Source: DATMNI01 sp035570275
Lineage (GTDB): Bacteria; Acidobacteriota; Terriglobia; Bryobacterales; Bryobacteraceae
Assembly (NCBI GenBank): GCA_035570275.1
Contig: DATMNI010000262.1
Coordinates: 1 to 32,541 of the forward strand
Length of the DNA: 32,541 nucleotides
Reading direction: 5' to 3'
The notes beneath the pieces were generated by a model that was not told where the DNA came from, made no database searches, and saw only the letters and a program-made list of their open reading frames with translations. Positions 6,806-14,603 of this stretch are shown here, one piece after another (the first letter of the stretch is position 1; every line of letters begins with the position of its first letter). A program made the translations under genes and the position numbers.

Positions 6806-8440
6806 TCATTGCAGCGTCGCTTTCAATTGGATACGCTGCACGTTCCAATTGTCACCGCCAATGCCACCGCCGAACCCGGTATGCAACTTGACGCTCTTGA
6901 CGTCGCCGCCGTGCAAGCCGCCGCTGGGGAGCGGGATGCTGACGGTGTGGTCCGTCCAGTTTTTCCAGTTGCTGCCCCGGTTGGCGTTTTTCACCGCGAT
7001 CGCGCTGCCGTTGGTGAGCTCGATCGTCGCATCACAGTTGTCGCTTCCCCCACGCAGGTCGTCATTGCCGGTCGAAATTATCAGATCGAGAGCGGTAACA
7101 TTCCTGCCGTTGTCCTGGCTCGTGACCGCTTCGACAAGATCGTGGACACTGCCTGTGAACCGGATGAGGGGTCCACCGGACTTGTCCAGCCAGTCGTGGA
7201 CAACGATGGGAGCCGGCTCTGACGTTCGGCTGCCTGCCGGAAAGCCGACCATGAGCGCCACCTTATCGACATTCCAGTTGTCGCCTCCAATCCCACCGCC
7301 GAAATGAGTGGTGATGGCGACGCTTTGGATATCCTGAACGCGAGGAGCGGCCGCGGGCAGCGTGAGCCGCGCGATGTGGGTCTGGCCGTTGCCCCACTCG
7401 CGTCCGCCGTTGATGTTCTTGGTCAACGTGCTGCCGCCGGCGAATGTAACAGTGACGTCGGCGTTATCATTGCCGCCGCGAAGATTGTCGCCGCCGGTCT
7501 GGATCCAGATCTGGACCTCAGTTGCCCGTGCGTCGGTGACGAGGCGACGGGCCGGAACGTTCAACGTGAGCGCGTGGACGTCGCCCGTGAACCGTATCTT
7601 CGGCGAGCCTTCGCCCAGCACCCAGGTCGTGGTGGTTGAGCCGCCCGGAAAATTAAGCGGCCAGCAGACGTTATCGTTGTCAGAGCGGTAGCGTTGGACG
7701 TTGAAGCCCTTCCAGGTAATGTCGATGCTCTGGCATTGATCGCCAAGCTCGCTTCCCCCCGCTCCACCGTCACCGAATCCACCGGGATCGCTGAGCATCT
7801 CGACATCCTCGTGCGAGACCGACTCGGTGAATTGCGCGAAGTTCCCAGCGCAGCCCCGGGCCGTCGGAAGAACGGCGAAGTTAGGCGTGTTCAGGCCGGC
7901 AGCGTGATAGGCGATCGTGTGGCTACCAGTCTGGCTGCAGACATCGGGACCATTTGCCGTCACGGCGGGGCCTCCGATCTTGATGTCCGGACTGAAGATC
8001 AGGTTGACTTGCGGCGACGGATCCATGCCGTTCACGTGGCAGTTCGACAGCGAGCGGGCCGTCGTCCACTCGAGCACGCCGTTGTGGAGGTCTTTCAGAG
8101 CGGCATCCACGCAGGGTTGCGACGCGACATAGCTGCCAAAAAAGCGCGGCGGATTGATGCCTCCGTATTGGTGGAGGCCGCCAAAGTACGACGGCCAGTC
8201 GGGGCTCATCAAAGTCTGGGTGAAGGCGTCGATCGATTGGCGCGTGAACTTTTCCGGATCGCTCGGTTTCTGGCTCGCCGGCAGGTTGTTCAGATGCTGT
8301 TCCCACGTTTCCTTCGACGGATCCGGATACACATAGACATTCGTGAACCTGCCGTCGGAGACCACCGCGTCCGCGCGCGCATGGCTCATCGCCCCCATCG
8401 CAACCGCAAGTACTGCAACTGTAAGAAAACGGCTCCTCAT
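6806..8440 (-). CDS. Secreted protein with HE...DP motif and duplicated C-terminal beta domain
   Basis: I chose the ATG at 8440 (544 residues) because AGGAGG lies just upstream and a clear signal peptide follows (MRSRFLTVAVLAVAMGAMSHARA). Residues about 24-265 form one domain with SHEDVEMLSDP at 209-219 and a later ELGDQC, reminiscent of the HE(L/I)AE...TDP and E-x-GDxC motifs of EXO/phosphate-induced-like and related extracellular proteins. Histidine 210 and glutamate 211 could bind metal, but HExxH is not complete. Residues about 281-400 and 408-544 are two copies of one domain, each with IRFTGxVHxL, a (G/D)DNLRGG or DDLRGG turn, a W near the middle and an FGGGIGGDNWNV end. I do not recognise the repeat with certainty; a PLAT/lectin-like beta sandwich is possible. 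It converges on the S41 gene. Confidence 0.75.
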   Translation of the reverse strand: MRSRFLTVAVLAVAMGAMSHARADAVVSDGRFTNVYVYPDPSKETWEQHLNNLPASQKPSDPEKFTRQSIDAFTQTLMSPDWPSYFGGLHQYGGINPPRFFGSYVASQPCVDAALKDLHNGVLEWTTARSLSNCHVNGMDPSPQVNLIFSPDIKIGGPAVTANGPDVCSQTGSHTIAYHAAGLNTPNFAVLPTARGCAGNFAQFTESVSHEDVEMLSDPGGFGDGGAGGSELGDQCQSIDITWKGFNVQRYRSDNDNVCWPLNFPGGSTTTTWVLGEGSPKIRFTGDVHALTLNVPARRLVTDARATEVQIWIQTGGDNLRGGNDNADVTVTFAGGSTLTKNINGGREWGNGQTHIARLTLPAAAPRVQDIQSVAITTHFGGGIGGDNWNVDKVALMVGFPAGSRTSEPAPIVVHDWLDKSGGPLIRFTGSVHDLVEAVTSQDNGRNVTALDLIISTGNDDLRGGSDNCDATIELTNGSAIAVKNANRGSNWKNWTDHTVSIPLPSGGLHGGDVKSVKLHTGFGGGIGGDNWNVQRIQLKATLQ

Positions 8441-8750
8441 TTTCGATCCTCCTCTTAGCGGGTAGTTGTACCCGGCATGAATTGTCCATTCCATTCTGCG
8501 CGGAGTTGGCGCGGCCAGAGCTGCGGCCGGCGCAGACTTGAACATTTCCCACGGTGGATGTTCCGAACCGGGGCCACCGGCTTCCTCGTGCTCGCCAAAA
8601 CTTTACTTTGGCTTGAACTCACGCCGGATTGGAGCGGCCAATTGACGTGGAAAACGCTGCACCCTCTCAAACGGAACAGCCGATGCGTCGATAAATAGTG
8701 CCGCCGGACCAAAAACCGTTTCAGCTTAAATGAACAGGTTCAGCTGCCGT
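8441..8750. other. Intergenic region upstream of the secreted-protein gene
   Basis: It holds the AGGAGG ribosome site for the gene starting at 8440. Otherwise I see no gene, no convincing promoter hexamers and no strong terminator for the gene ending at 8751. Confidence 0.5.
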
Positions 8751-10607
8751 TTACTTCACTTCAAACACGCCGAAGCCCAGACCTAACTCGCGCGGGTCTG
8801 AGGCCGGCCGAATCACGCGGCTCACTTCCACCGCGATCGCCAGTTCCCCTTTTTCCGCCAGAGAAGCAGGTAGCTCAAAGGCAAGCTCGAATGAGTTCTG
8901 GCCCTCCCGGATCGTCGCCGGCGGCAGCCGCGCATCCGCCCCAGTCAAGCCAATGGTCACGCTCACCTGCAGCGGCCCGGCGCGGAGTTGCTCCTCGGGG
9001 CAGATCCCCCGCAGGTACAGTTTCTGCCCCGCGGCGGTCGGACCACCGATGCGCAGCGTGGCGCGTCTCGGCATCCAGCGCAGGCTGCCGTCGCTTGGAT
9101 ACCACTCCGGCCCAAGCCACGGCGCATCCAGCGGACTGGTGGCATCCACGCGGCGCGGCAGAGTCTCGTCGTGGGCCACCGTGTACGACGAAGTAACGTT
9201 ACGCAACCGCGGCCCGCGCACATCATAAACCGCCAGTTGACCTCGGTCGATCGCGGCTGCCACGGCCCCGGCCGGCGCCAGGAATTCGTTGAGGTCGCCA
9301 CGGTCCGCATCCGCCGTAATGGAGCGCTCGCTGCCGGGCGCTAGGTAGACCTGTTCGAAACCGATCAGCCGGAATGGATGATCGCGCAAGGCGTTCCAGA
9401 AGAGATCGTTGTCCACGCCCTCCAGCAGGATGGCCTGGCCGGGATGCTGCTGGTGCGCGCCGGCCACGCCTTCCACCAGATCGCGCACCCGCAACGTCAA
9501 CCGATAGTTCCGTTCGACGGCCGACAGCAGGTGAGGGACGGAGAGCATGGCGTAGAGCACCGCCAGGGCTGCCGCCGCGCGTGGCGATTCGGCCATTGCC
9601 CAGCCGCCCAGCCAGCACAGGCCGGCCACCGGCAGGAAGACATAATATTCGGTGAGGTGGTCGCGCAACAGCAGCAGCGGCGAGAGCACCGCCACATACC
9701 ACAGCAGGAAGAACAGCGGCGTGCGAACGCCGGCCCGCAGTTTCCGCACCGTGAAGTCGGCCAGCCCGGCCGTGAGCAACAGCAGGCTTGCCAACGCCAG
9801 CCCGCGCGGCATCCGCAAGTAAGCCGGCTCCAGCGACCACGTCCAGTAGACCGCCAGTGTCCGGAAGATGGCGCCCGTAAGATGAACCGCGTAGAGTCCT
9901 GTCTTCAGCGGCGGCGCGACAACCTGGTGCACCACGAAATAGACCGCCGAGACCGCAAACAGCGGCAGCGTACGGCGGAAATGCCGTTGTGCGCATAGCC
10001 AGGTATATCCGGCAGCCAGCGCCGGATAGACCACGTTCAGTTCCAGCACCCCGAAGCCAACAAGAAACACGGCCCACTGCAACAGGTTGTAGCGCCGCTC
10101 GCCGGTTTCCACGTAGCGCAGCAGCGCGTGGAACGCCAGCAGCAAACAGAAGCCACACATCACCTCGCAGTAGTTGCAGGCCCAAGCCAGCGGAAACAGC
10201 AGTGAGCTGTTCAGCGCCCAGAAAACCGCCGCCCAGAACCCGGCCGCGCGCGACCCGGTAAGGCGCGCCCCAATCGAAGCCAGCAGCGCCAGGTTCGCAA
10301 ACTGCGTGGCGAAAGCCAGGACGCGGAACGGCAGCGGTTCAAGGCCGAAGATGCCGTAAGCCGCCATGAACAGCCCGCGTTCGCTCAATGGGCGCATGGT
10401 GCGGTGTGCGCTCGGCGAGAATAACGCATCCAGCAGAGTGTGAAAGCCGGTGATGTCGCGGCCCACGCTCAGCCAGGCGAAGTCGTCGGCCCGGAACCAG
10501 GCTTCGAGGCTCCGCCAATGCAGCGTCAGGCACAGGAGCGATGGCACCGCCCAGTACAACACGGCAAACGTCCGGGACCTGAGTGCATCTGCGGTGAAGC
10601 TTCGCAT
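8751..10607 (-). CDS. GT-C-like polytopic membrane glycosyltransferase, uncharacterised
   Basis: A 618-residue membrane protein: about ten hydrophobic helices between residues 12 and 360 are followed by a soluble C-terminal part of about 250 residues. The first loop carries FRADDFAWLSVGRD, an acidic pair in the position where GT-C glycosyltransferases keep their catalytic aspartate, and a MRPLSERG segment follows as in dolichyl-phosphate-mannose-type relatives. The C-terminal region includes the beta-rich segment LYLRGICPEEQLRAGPLQVSV, likely a carbohydrate-binding fold. It probably moves sugars from a polyprenyl-linked donor outside the inner membrane; donor and acceptor are unknown. The ATG at 10607 lies 1 nt beyond the stop of the PIN gene and has no good ribosome site, so translation may depend on the upstream gene. 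Confidence 0.7.
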   Translation of the reverse strand: MRSFTADALRSRTFAVLYWAVPSLLCLTLHWRSLEAWFRADDFAWLSVGRDITGFHTLLDALFSPSAHRTMRPLSERGLFMAAYGIFGLEPLPFRVLAFATQFANLALLASIGARLTGSRAAGFWAAVFWALNSSLLFPLAWACNYCEVMCGFCLLLAFHALLRYVETGERRYNLLQWAVFLVGFGVLELNVVYPALAAGYTWLCAQRHFRRTLPLFAVSAVYFVVHQVVAPPLKTGLYAVHLTGAIFRTLAVYWTWSLEPAYLRMPRGLALASLLLLTAGLADFTVRKLRAGVRTPLFFLLWYVAVLSPLLLLRDHLTEYYVFLPVAGLCWLGGWAMAESPRAAAALAVLYAMLSVPHLLSAVERNYRLTLRVRDLVEGVAGAHQQHPGQAILLEGVDNDLFWNALRDHPFRLIGFEQVYLAPGSERSITADADRGDLNEFLAPAGAVAAAIDRGQLAVYDVRGPRLRNVTSSYTVAHDETLPRRVDATSPLDAPWLGPEWYPSDGSLRWMPRRATLRIGGPTAAGQKLYLRGICPEEQLRAGPLQVSVTIGLTGADARLPPATIREGQNSFELAFELPASLAEKGELAIAVEVSRVIRPASDPRELGLGFGVFEVK

Positions 10608-10608
10608 G

Positions 10609-10992
10609 TCAGGCCGGCGCGATATCCGTCCGGCCGAAGTCCTCGCCAGTGAAGAGCAGCGGCATACCCGCTACCGATGCGACGGCCCACGACATGGACT
10701 CCCCGAAATTCAAGGCCGCCGGATGATGGGCACGCCTGAACCGGATGAAGGCGGTCACGGCGGCGTCCAGGTGTTCCGCATTGAACGCTACCACCTCGGT
10801 GTCCAGACGGCGCAGATGCGCGAAAAGCATTGGACGCGCATCGTGACCCACCGGGCCGTTAACACCATCGCGGTTTCGACCAGAGTGGGGACGCCCGACC
10901 ACCACTTCGGCAGTGTCGATTCTATCGATCAACCTTTCGTGGCCGGGTTCCCGGAGGTGAATGGCAACGATGGCGGAACTATCCAGAACCAT
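10609..10992 (-). CDS. Degenerate VapC-like PIN-domain toxin
   Basis: 127 residues aligning by eye along their full length with VapC ribonucleases: MVLDSSAIVAIHLREPGHERL at the start, GHDARPML in the middle, RFRRAHHPAALNFG, and PLLFTGEDFGRTDIAPA at the end. Two departures suggest loss of function. Residues about 34-48 (RPHSGRNRDGVNG) are read in a shifted frame; the neighbouring frame reads RPTLVETAMVLTAR, the expected sequence with its catalytic glutamate. The third acidic position, normally Asp in LNFGD, is Glu (E98). Asp4 and Asp118 remain. It follows a vapB remnant by 3 nt and precedes the glycosyltransferase by 1 nt. RNase activity is doubtful. Confidence 0.8.
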   Translation of the reverse strand: MVLDSSAIVAIHLREPGHERLIDRIDTAEVVVGRPHSGRNRDGVNGPVGHDARPMLFAHLRRLDTEVVAFNAEHLDAAVTAFIRFRRAHHPAALNFGESMSWAVASVAGMPLLFTGEDFGRTDIAPA

Positions 10993-10995
10993 GGC

Positions 10996-11076
10996 TCAGT
11001 AGCCTTCCGGCCCATACCCCAGGATGCGGTCTTCTTCCTCGCGATCCATTACGCGGCCCAACTCGGCGGCCGGCAT
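10996..11076 (-). pseudogene. vapB antitoxin remnant
   Basis: A 26-codon frame reads MPAAELGRVMDREEE then DRILGYGPEGY and stops 3 nt before the PIN toxin ATG. The DRILGYGPEGY end matches the toxin-binding tail DEILGYDExGL of VapB antitoxins. Immediately upstream, in another frame, GCACTGAATATCGAT encodes ALNID, resembling the usual VapB N-terminus MALNIK. This is best explained by an antitoxin with most of its interior deleted and its start codon lost. It has no DNA-binding domain. Too short to be found by length cut-offs. Confidence 0.5.
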
Positions 11077-11388
11077 CGATATTCAGTGCCTGGCAGCAAG
11101 ATACCATTTGTCTACCATTCTACCGGATGTTCTTACGCTACCGGTTTCGGTTCTTCCCGACCCCTTTTTCATTCCAATGTGCCCTTGAATTAGGAGCCTG
11201 AGCGCCACACTCAACGCAAGCAAACCTGTCGCGGGCGATCGCCTCGTCGCTGTGCAACTCTGGCGTGGAGACGACTTCCTCTTCGCCGGTGCGAACAGTT
11301 GCTGCCGTAAGTGCGGGCATGCAACCAATGGGCCGACAAGCCATAACCATGTGCACGTCTATAGTATTCATTCAGAGGAACCGGAACA
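11077..11388. other. Gene-poor region before the small ORF
   Basis: No protein is convincing. A minus-strand frame (11138-11371) contains RDRFACVECGAQAPNSR, which hints at a decayed zinc-ribbon protein, but its ends look non-coding. TATAGT at 11360-11365 followed by GAGGA at 11374-11378 could be the -10 box and ribosome site of the small plus-strand ORF at 11389. Confidence 0.4.
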
Positions 11389-11556
11389 ATGAATCCCATT
11401 GTTGGCGCAACGTGGGCCTGCTTTGCCGGCTTGGACGAAAAGCTGCGCATCCTGCTGGAGACCGTGGTGCCGGGTAACTTCGTTTCGCGGCCGCTGAAGA
11501 AGGTGCAGCCTTCGATCTATGCGTGGTCGATCGACAACGACCAGTTAGAGATATAA
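11389..11556 (+). CDS. Small hypothetical protein (55 aa)
   Basis: ATG at 11389 is preceded by GAGGA about 10 nt upstream and a TATAGT box at 11360-11365, so this short frame has initiation signals although no family is recognised. It starts MNPIVGATWACFAGLDEKLR and ends in SIYAWSIDNDQLEI before a TAA. No signal peptide or membrane helix is evident. It may be the remaining 5' part of a longer gene. Evidence is limited to signals and frame length. Confidence 0.35.
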   Translation: MNPIVGATWACFAGLDEKLRILLETVVPGNFVSRPLKKVQPSIYAWSIDNDQLEI

Positions 11557-11899
11557 CTCGGTTCTTTGCATGGTATGACATCAGACCTTGATTGACTTTT
11601 GCGGCCACTCTGCTCTAACATATTTCTGTGACGGTTCTAACGCCTGTCTCGTCCGTTAAGCAGCGGGAATACGTCGAGAGGCAACCTACCCCTGCGCCAC
11701 TTGGCACAGTCCCGCCGTGGATGGACCTATTCAAAAGCTTCGGCAGCACCGATCCTGGCGTGTTTGAGCGGCAAACAGTGGTAACCCGGCATTGCGCGAG
11801 AACAGTTTTAGCCTTGAAGTGTTTCTTCGACGTCACGGCGACGGCGCCAATTTCTTCGCGCGCGTGGACCGTCTAGTTTCGTTGGCTCAGCGTGCACCC
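11557..11899. other. Upstream region of the first CRTAC1 gene with candidate promoter
   Basis: TTGACT (11592-11597) and TAACAT (11616-11621), 18 bp apart, form a plausible promoter reading right. A GTG at 11628 opens an 82-codon frame with no recognisable features. I treat this stretch as leader for the CRTAC1 gene, whose open frame also extends upstream to a TTG at 11792. Confidence 0.4.
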
Positions 11900-13612
11900 A
11901 TGATTGGCCGCGCGGTCAGGATAGCGATATGGATAAGCCTCGGGGCGGCTCCACTGCTTTTGCACGTGCCCTTTATCCACGTTCCTTATATACACGCTCA
12001 ACCGGGTTTGCCGGCCTTTTTCTCGGACGTGACCAAACGCTCCAACGTGGATTTCGTGAACCAATCGAGCCCGACGTCTCGCAAGTACCCGATTGAATCC
12101 ATGACGGGCGGCGTAGCTGTTCTTGACTACGATGGCGATGGCTTGCCGGACATCTTTCTGGTGAACGGAGCGGCGCTCACAGACCCCATGCCGGCCGGCG
12201 GGCAGCCCGCCAAATCCTCACCGCGTTTCTGGAACCGGCTTTACCGCAACAACGGCGATGGCACGTTTACCGATGTCACCGAGAAGGCGGGCGTGCGTGG
12301 CACGGGATACGGTATGGGTGTCGCCGCGGCCGACTATGACAACGACGGGCACACGGATCTGTTTGTCACCAGCCTCAATGGCAACACGCTCTACCACAAC
12401 AACGGCGACGGGACCTTCACCGATGTGACGTCGCGGCTGGGCGTGGGCGGCAGCGGATGGTCCACGGGTGCGCTTTTCATCGACTACGACCGCGACGGAC
12501 GGCTCGACCTGTTGGTCGTACGCTACGTGAAGTGGGACTTTTCGATGGACATCTGGTGCGGGGAGCGCAAGCCCGGTGCGCGCGCCTATTGTCATCCCGA
12601 CCAGTTCCAGCCGATCACATACCTCCTGTATCACAACGAAGGCGCCCAAGGATTCAAAGACGTCTCCAGCCAGACGCACATCGATCAATTCCCCGGAAAA
12701 GGCCTCGGCGTGGCCATGAACGACTTCGATCGCGACGGCTGGCCCGACATCTTTGTGGCGAACGATTCGGTTGCACAGCAGTTGTTTCGCAATCGAGGCG
12801 ACGGCACCTTCGAGGAGGTCGCGCTGGAACGAGGCGCCGCCTACGATTCGGACGGACGCAGTTTCTCTGGAATGGGTACGGACTTCGCCGACTATGACAA
12901 CGACGGATGGCCCGACATCTTCGCCAATGCCCTCGCCACGCAGCGCTATTCGCTCTTCCACAACGCCAAAGGATCGTTCGACTATGTTTCGGATTCGGTG
13001 GGTGTCGGCGCCGCCAGCATGCAACATTCTGGCTGGGGCTCAAAGTTTTTCGACTACGACAACGACGGCTGGAAGGATCTGTTTGTCGGCCAGGGGCATG
13101 TGATGGACAACATCCAACTCACCCAGCCTCAACTGCGCTACCTGGAACCGCCGATGCTCATGCGCAACCTGAAGGGGAGATTCGCCGACGTCTCGCCCGC
13201 TGCCGGGCCGGCATTCCGTAAACCGCTGGCGGCTCGCGGGGTTGCGTTCGGGGACCTGAACAACGACGGCTGGGTGGACGTTGTCATCAACTGCAACAAC
13301 GGGCCTGCGGTCATTCTTGAGAATCAGCGTGTCGCAGCCAACCACTGGCTTCTGATCGACACCATCGGCACGCGCAGCAACCGGGACGGAATTGGCGCAC
13401 AGTTACGACTGGTCTCAGAGTCGGGAGCCGAGCAGTACGCCATGGTCACCAGCGGGTCCAGCTATCTCTCATCGAACGATAAGCGCGTTCATTTCGGACT
13501 CGGCAGGAACCAGCGCGCAAAACTACTTGAGATCACCTGGCCCAGCGGCGCAGTACAGAAACTCACCGACGTAGCCGCGGATCAGATCCTGAAGGTTCGG
13601 GAACCGCGCTAG
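11900..13612 (+). CDS. CRTAC1 family protein (FG-GAP/VCBS propeller with ASPIC/UnbV domain)
   Basis: From the ATG at 11900 the protein has 570 residues, starting with a signal peptide (IGRAVRIAIWISLGAAPLLL...IHAQ). Six to seven calcium-loop repeats follow: DYDGDGLPD, DYDNDGHTD, DYDRDGRLD, DFDRDGWPD, DYDNDGWPD, DYDNDGWKD, DLNNDGWVD, each next to an (N)NGDGTF-type strand. These are FG-GAP/VCBS propeller blades as in integrin alpha chains and CRTAC1. The last 90 residues are an ASPIC/UnbV domain (GIGAQLRL...SSYLSSNDKRVHFGLG...ITWPSG). It is exported and probably binds calcium and a partner or glycan; no enzyme motif is seen. The start is uncertain: no ribosome site precedes 11900, and a TTG at 11792 would add 36 residues before the signal peptide. 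A second homologue lies at 24724. Confidence 0.88.
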   Translation: MIGRAVRIAIWISLGAAPLLLHVPFIHVPYIHAQPGLPAFFSDVTKRSNVDFVNQSSPTSRKYPIESMTGGVAVLDYDGDGLPDIFLVNGAALTDPMPAGGQPAKSSPRFWNRLYRNNGDGTFTDVTEKAGVRGTGYGMGVAAADYDNDGHTDLFVTSLNGNTLYHNNGDGTFTDVTSRLGVGGSGWSTGALFIDYDRDGRLDLLVVRYVKWDFSMDIWCGERKPGARAYCHPDQFQPITYLLYHNEGAQGFKDVSSQTHIDQFPGKGLGVAMNDFDRDGWPDIFVANDSVAQQLFRNRGDGTFEEVALERGAAYDSDGRSFSGMGTDFADYDNDGWPDIFANALATQRYSLFHNAKGSFDYVSDSVGVGAASMQHSGWGSKFFDYDNDGWKDLFVGQGHVMDNIQLTQPQLRYLEPPMLMRNLKGRFADVSPAAGPAFRKPLAARGVAFGDLNNDGWVDVVINCNNGPAVILENQRVAANHWLLIDTIGTRSNRDGIGAQLRLVSESGAEQYAMVTSGSSYLSSNDKRVHFGLGRNQRAKLLEITWPSGAVQKLTDVAADQILKVREPR

Positions 13613-14096
13613 GTTCACGTCAACTTCGATTTCACTTCACCTTCGCTAAGCAGTGCACGTTTCGTTAACTGCCAGGCTGGGAGCGGCTGTGCCGCCTCCG
13701 GTCCCGATCCTCTTCGGAGAACAGACTCACTGGCTTGGCCCGCTGATCCAGTTCTTCCCGCGACCGTAAAAGGTGGAGTCTCTCACCCAGGAACAGCTTC
13801 TCCTGCGAGGTTTCTGCCAGATATTCCGCCCACGCTGCCGGAAGACCCCAAGCGCCCTAACGCTCAGCCGCAAGCAAAGATGCTGTCGGATATCAACGAG
13901 GTGGCGCCGGACTGGGCCGATACCCACGCCGTCGCCGAGAAGACTGTAAAGGATTATCGGGAGAATCACGAAGGCCGTCACGTCGCGTTGCCCTGGTCCC
14001 ATCCACCATGGCAACTCCAGGTGAAAATCGCCGTGAAAGATCGTGTCCGGGTCATCGTCTATTACGCGGGCACTGGCAAATTGCGGATCGAGATGA
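13613..14096. other. Gap with one unassigned open frame
   Basis: A plus-strand frame from ATG 13880 to 14191 is open, and its frame continues upstream without stop to about 13730. It includes RHVALPWSHPPWQLQVKIA and KLRIEMIKRPDD, which look more protein-like than the surroundings. It has no ribosome site, matches no family I know and overlaps the antisense DUF4926 gene. It may be the tail of a decayed gene. Confidence 0.35.
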
Positions 14097-14315
14097 TTAA
14101 GCGGCCTGATGACTCGGCTCGTGATGAAGCTGAAGCAACTGATCGGCGCGCAGGGACAATAACGCGTAAGTCCGGCCCTTGTCATCGCTGAATTCGACTT
14201 CGTATACACCGGGGTCGAGTCGTTCGACAACCGTACCAACCTGGCCGCGCAGCAGGTCATGCTCAGGGAGGTCTTCGAGCAACGCAACCACCGATAGTAG
14301 TTCGAGTTCCCGCAT
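14097..14315 (-). CDS. DUF4926 domain protein
   Basis: 72 residues. MRELELLSVVALLEDLPEHDLLRGQVGTVVERL then YEVEFSDDKGRTYALLSLRADQL follows the DUF4926 pattern: a small SH3-like beta barrel with DLPEHxLxxGxxGTVV and EVEF motifs. AAGGA in front of the ATG overlaps the stop region of the DUF6883 frame, 7 nt upstream, so the two are co-transcribed and probably coupled. DUF4926 and DUF6883 genes are, as I recall, often adjacent. Their function is unknown; a toxin-antitoxin or immunity role has been suggested by such contexts but is not shown here. Confidence 0.8.
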   Translation of the reverse strand: MRELELLSVVALLEDLPEHDLLRGQVGTVVERLDPGVYEVEFSDDKGRTYALLSLRADQLLQLHHEPSHQAA

Positions 14316-14322
14316 ATCGTCC

Positions 14323-14541
14323 TTAATCTAATAATACAAAACAACTGGTGAGCCGCGGAGCCGACTCGCCGCGGAGAATGATCCATGCGCTCCGGACCTT
14401 GGCCTGTCGATCGCCACGAGTGATTGGGAAATCGACCCTGTAGCGATCTCCGTATTCATCGGCTTCGCCAGGCACGGCATCCCCTTCCCGCGCCGCCTCC
14501 AGCAGAGCAGCCCGCAGAAAATCGGCGTCGGCTTGTCCCAA
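14323..14541 (-). pseudogene. DUF6883 domain protein, apparently lacking its start
   Basis: The frame from the TTG at 14541 gives 72 residues, but the family signature begins earlier. Upstream in the same frame, about 14542-14604, it reads ALTKRVRLGGDRHKARVFLS, matching the GRHKARVF motif of DUF6883 proteins. The rest (ADEYGDRYRVDFPI...VRSAWIILRGESAPRLTSCFVLL) is typical. Between 14542 and the in-frame TGA at 14665-14667 there is no ATG, GTG or TTG. Either the first 25-30 residues were lost when the TPR gene's 3' end became adjacent (its stop is at 14604), or a rare start codon is used. The downstream DUF4926 gene is intact. Confidence 0.6.
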
Positions 14542-14603
14542 GTTTAACGTCGACAGGAAGACCCGAGCCTTGTGCCTGTCTCCGCCGAGGCGTACGCGTT
14601 TGG

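Noticed and set aside
13727..14386. 219-codon minus-strand frame
   Set aside because: It overlaps the DUF4926 gene in another frame, has no ribosome site and shows no recognisable motif.
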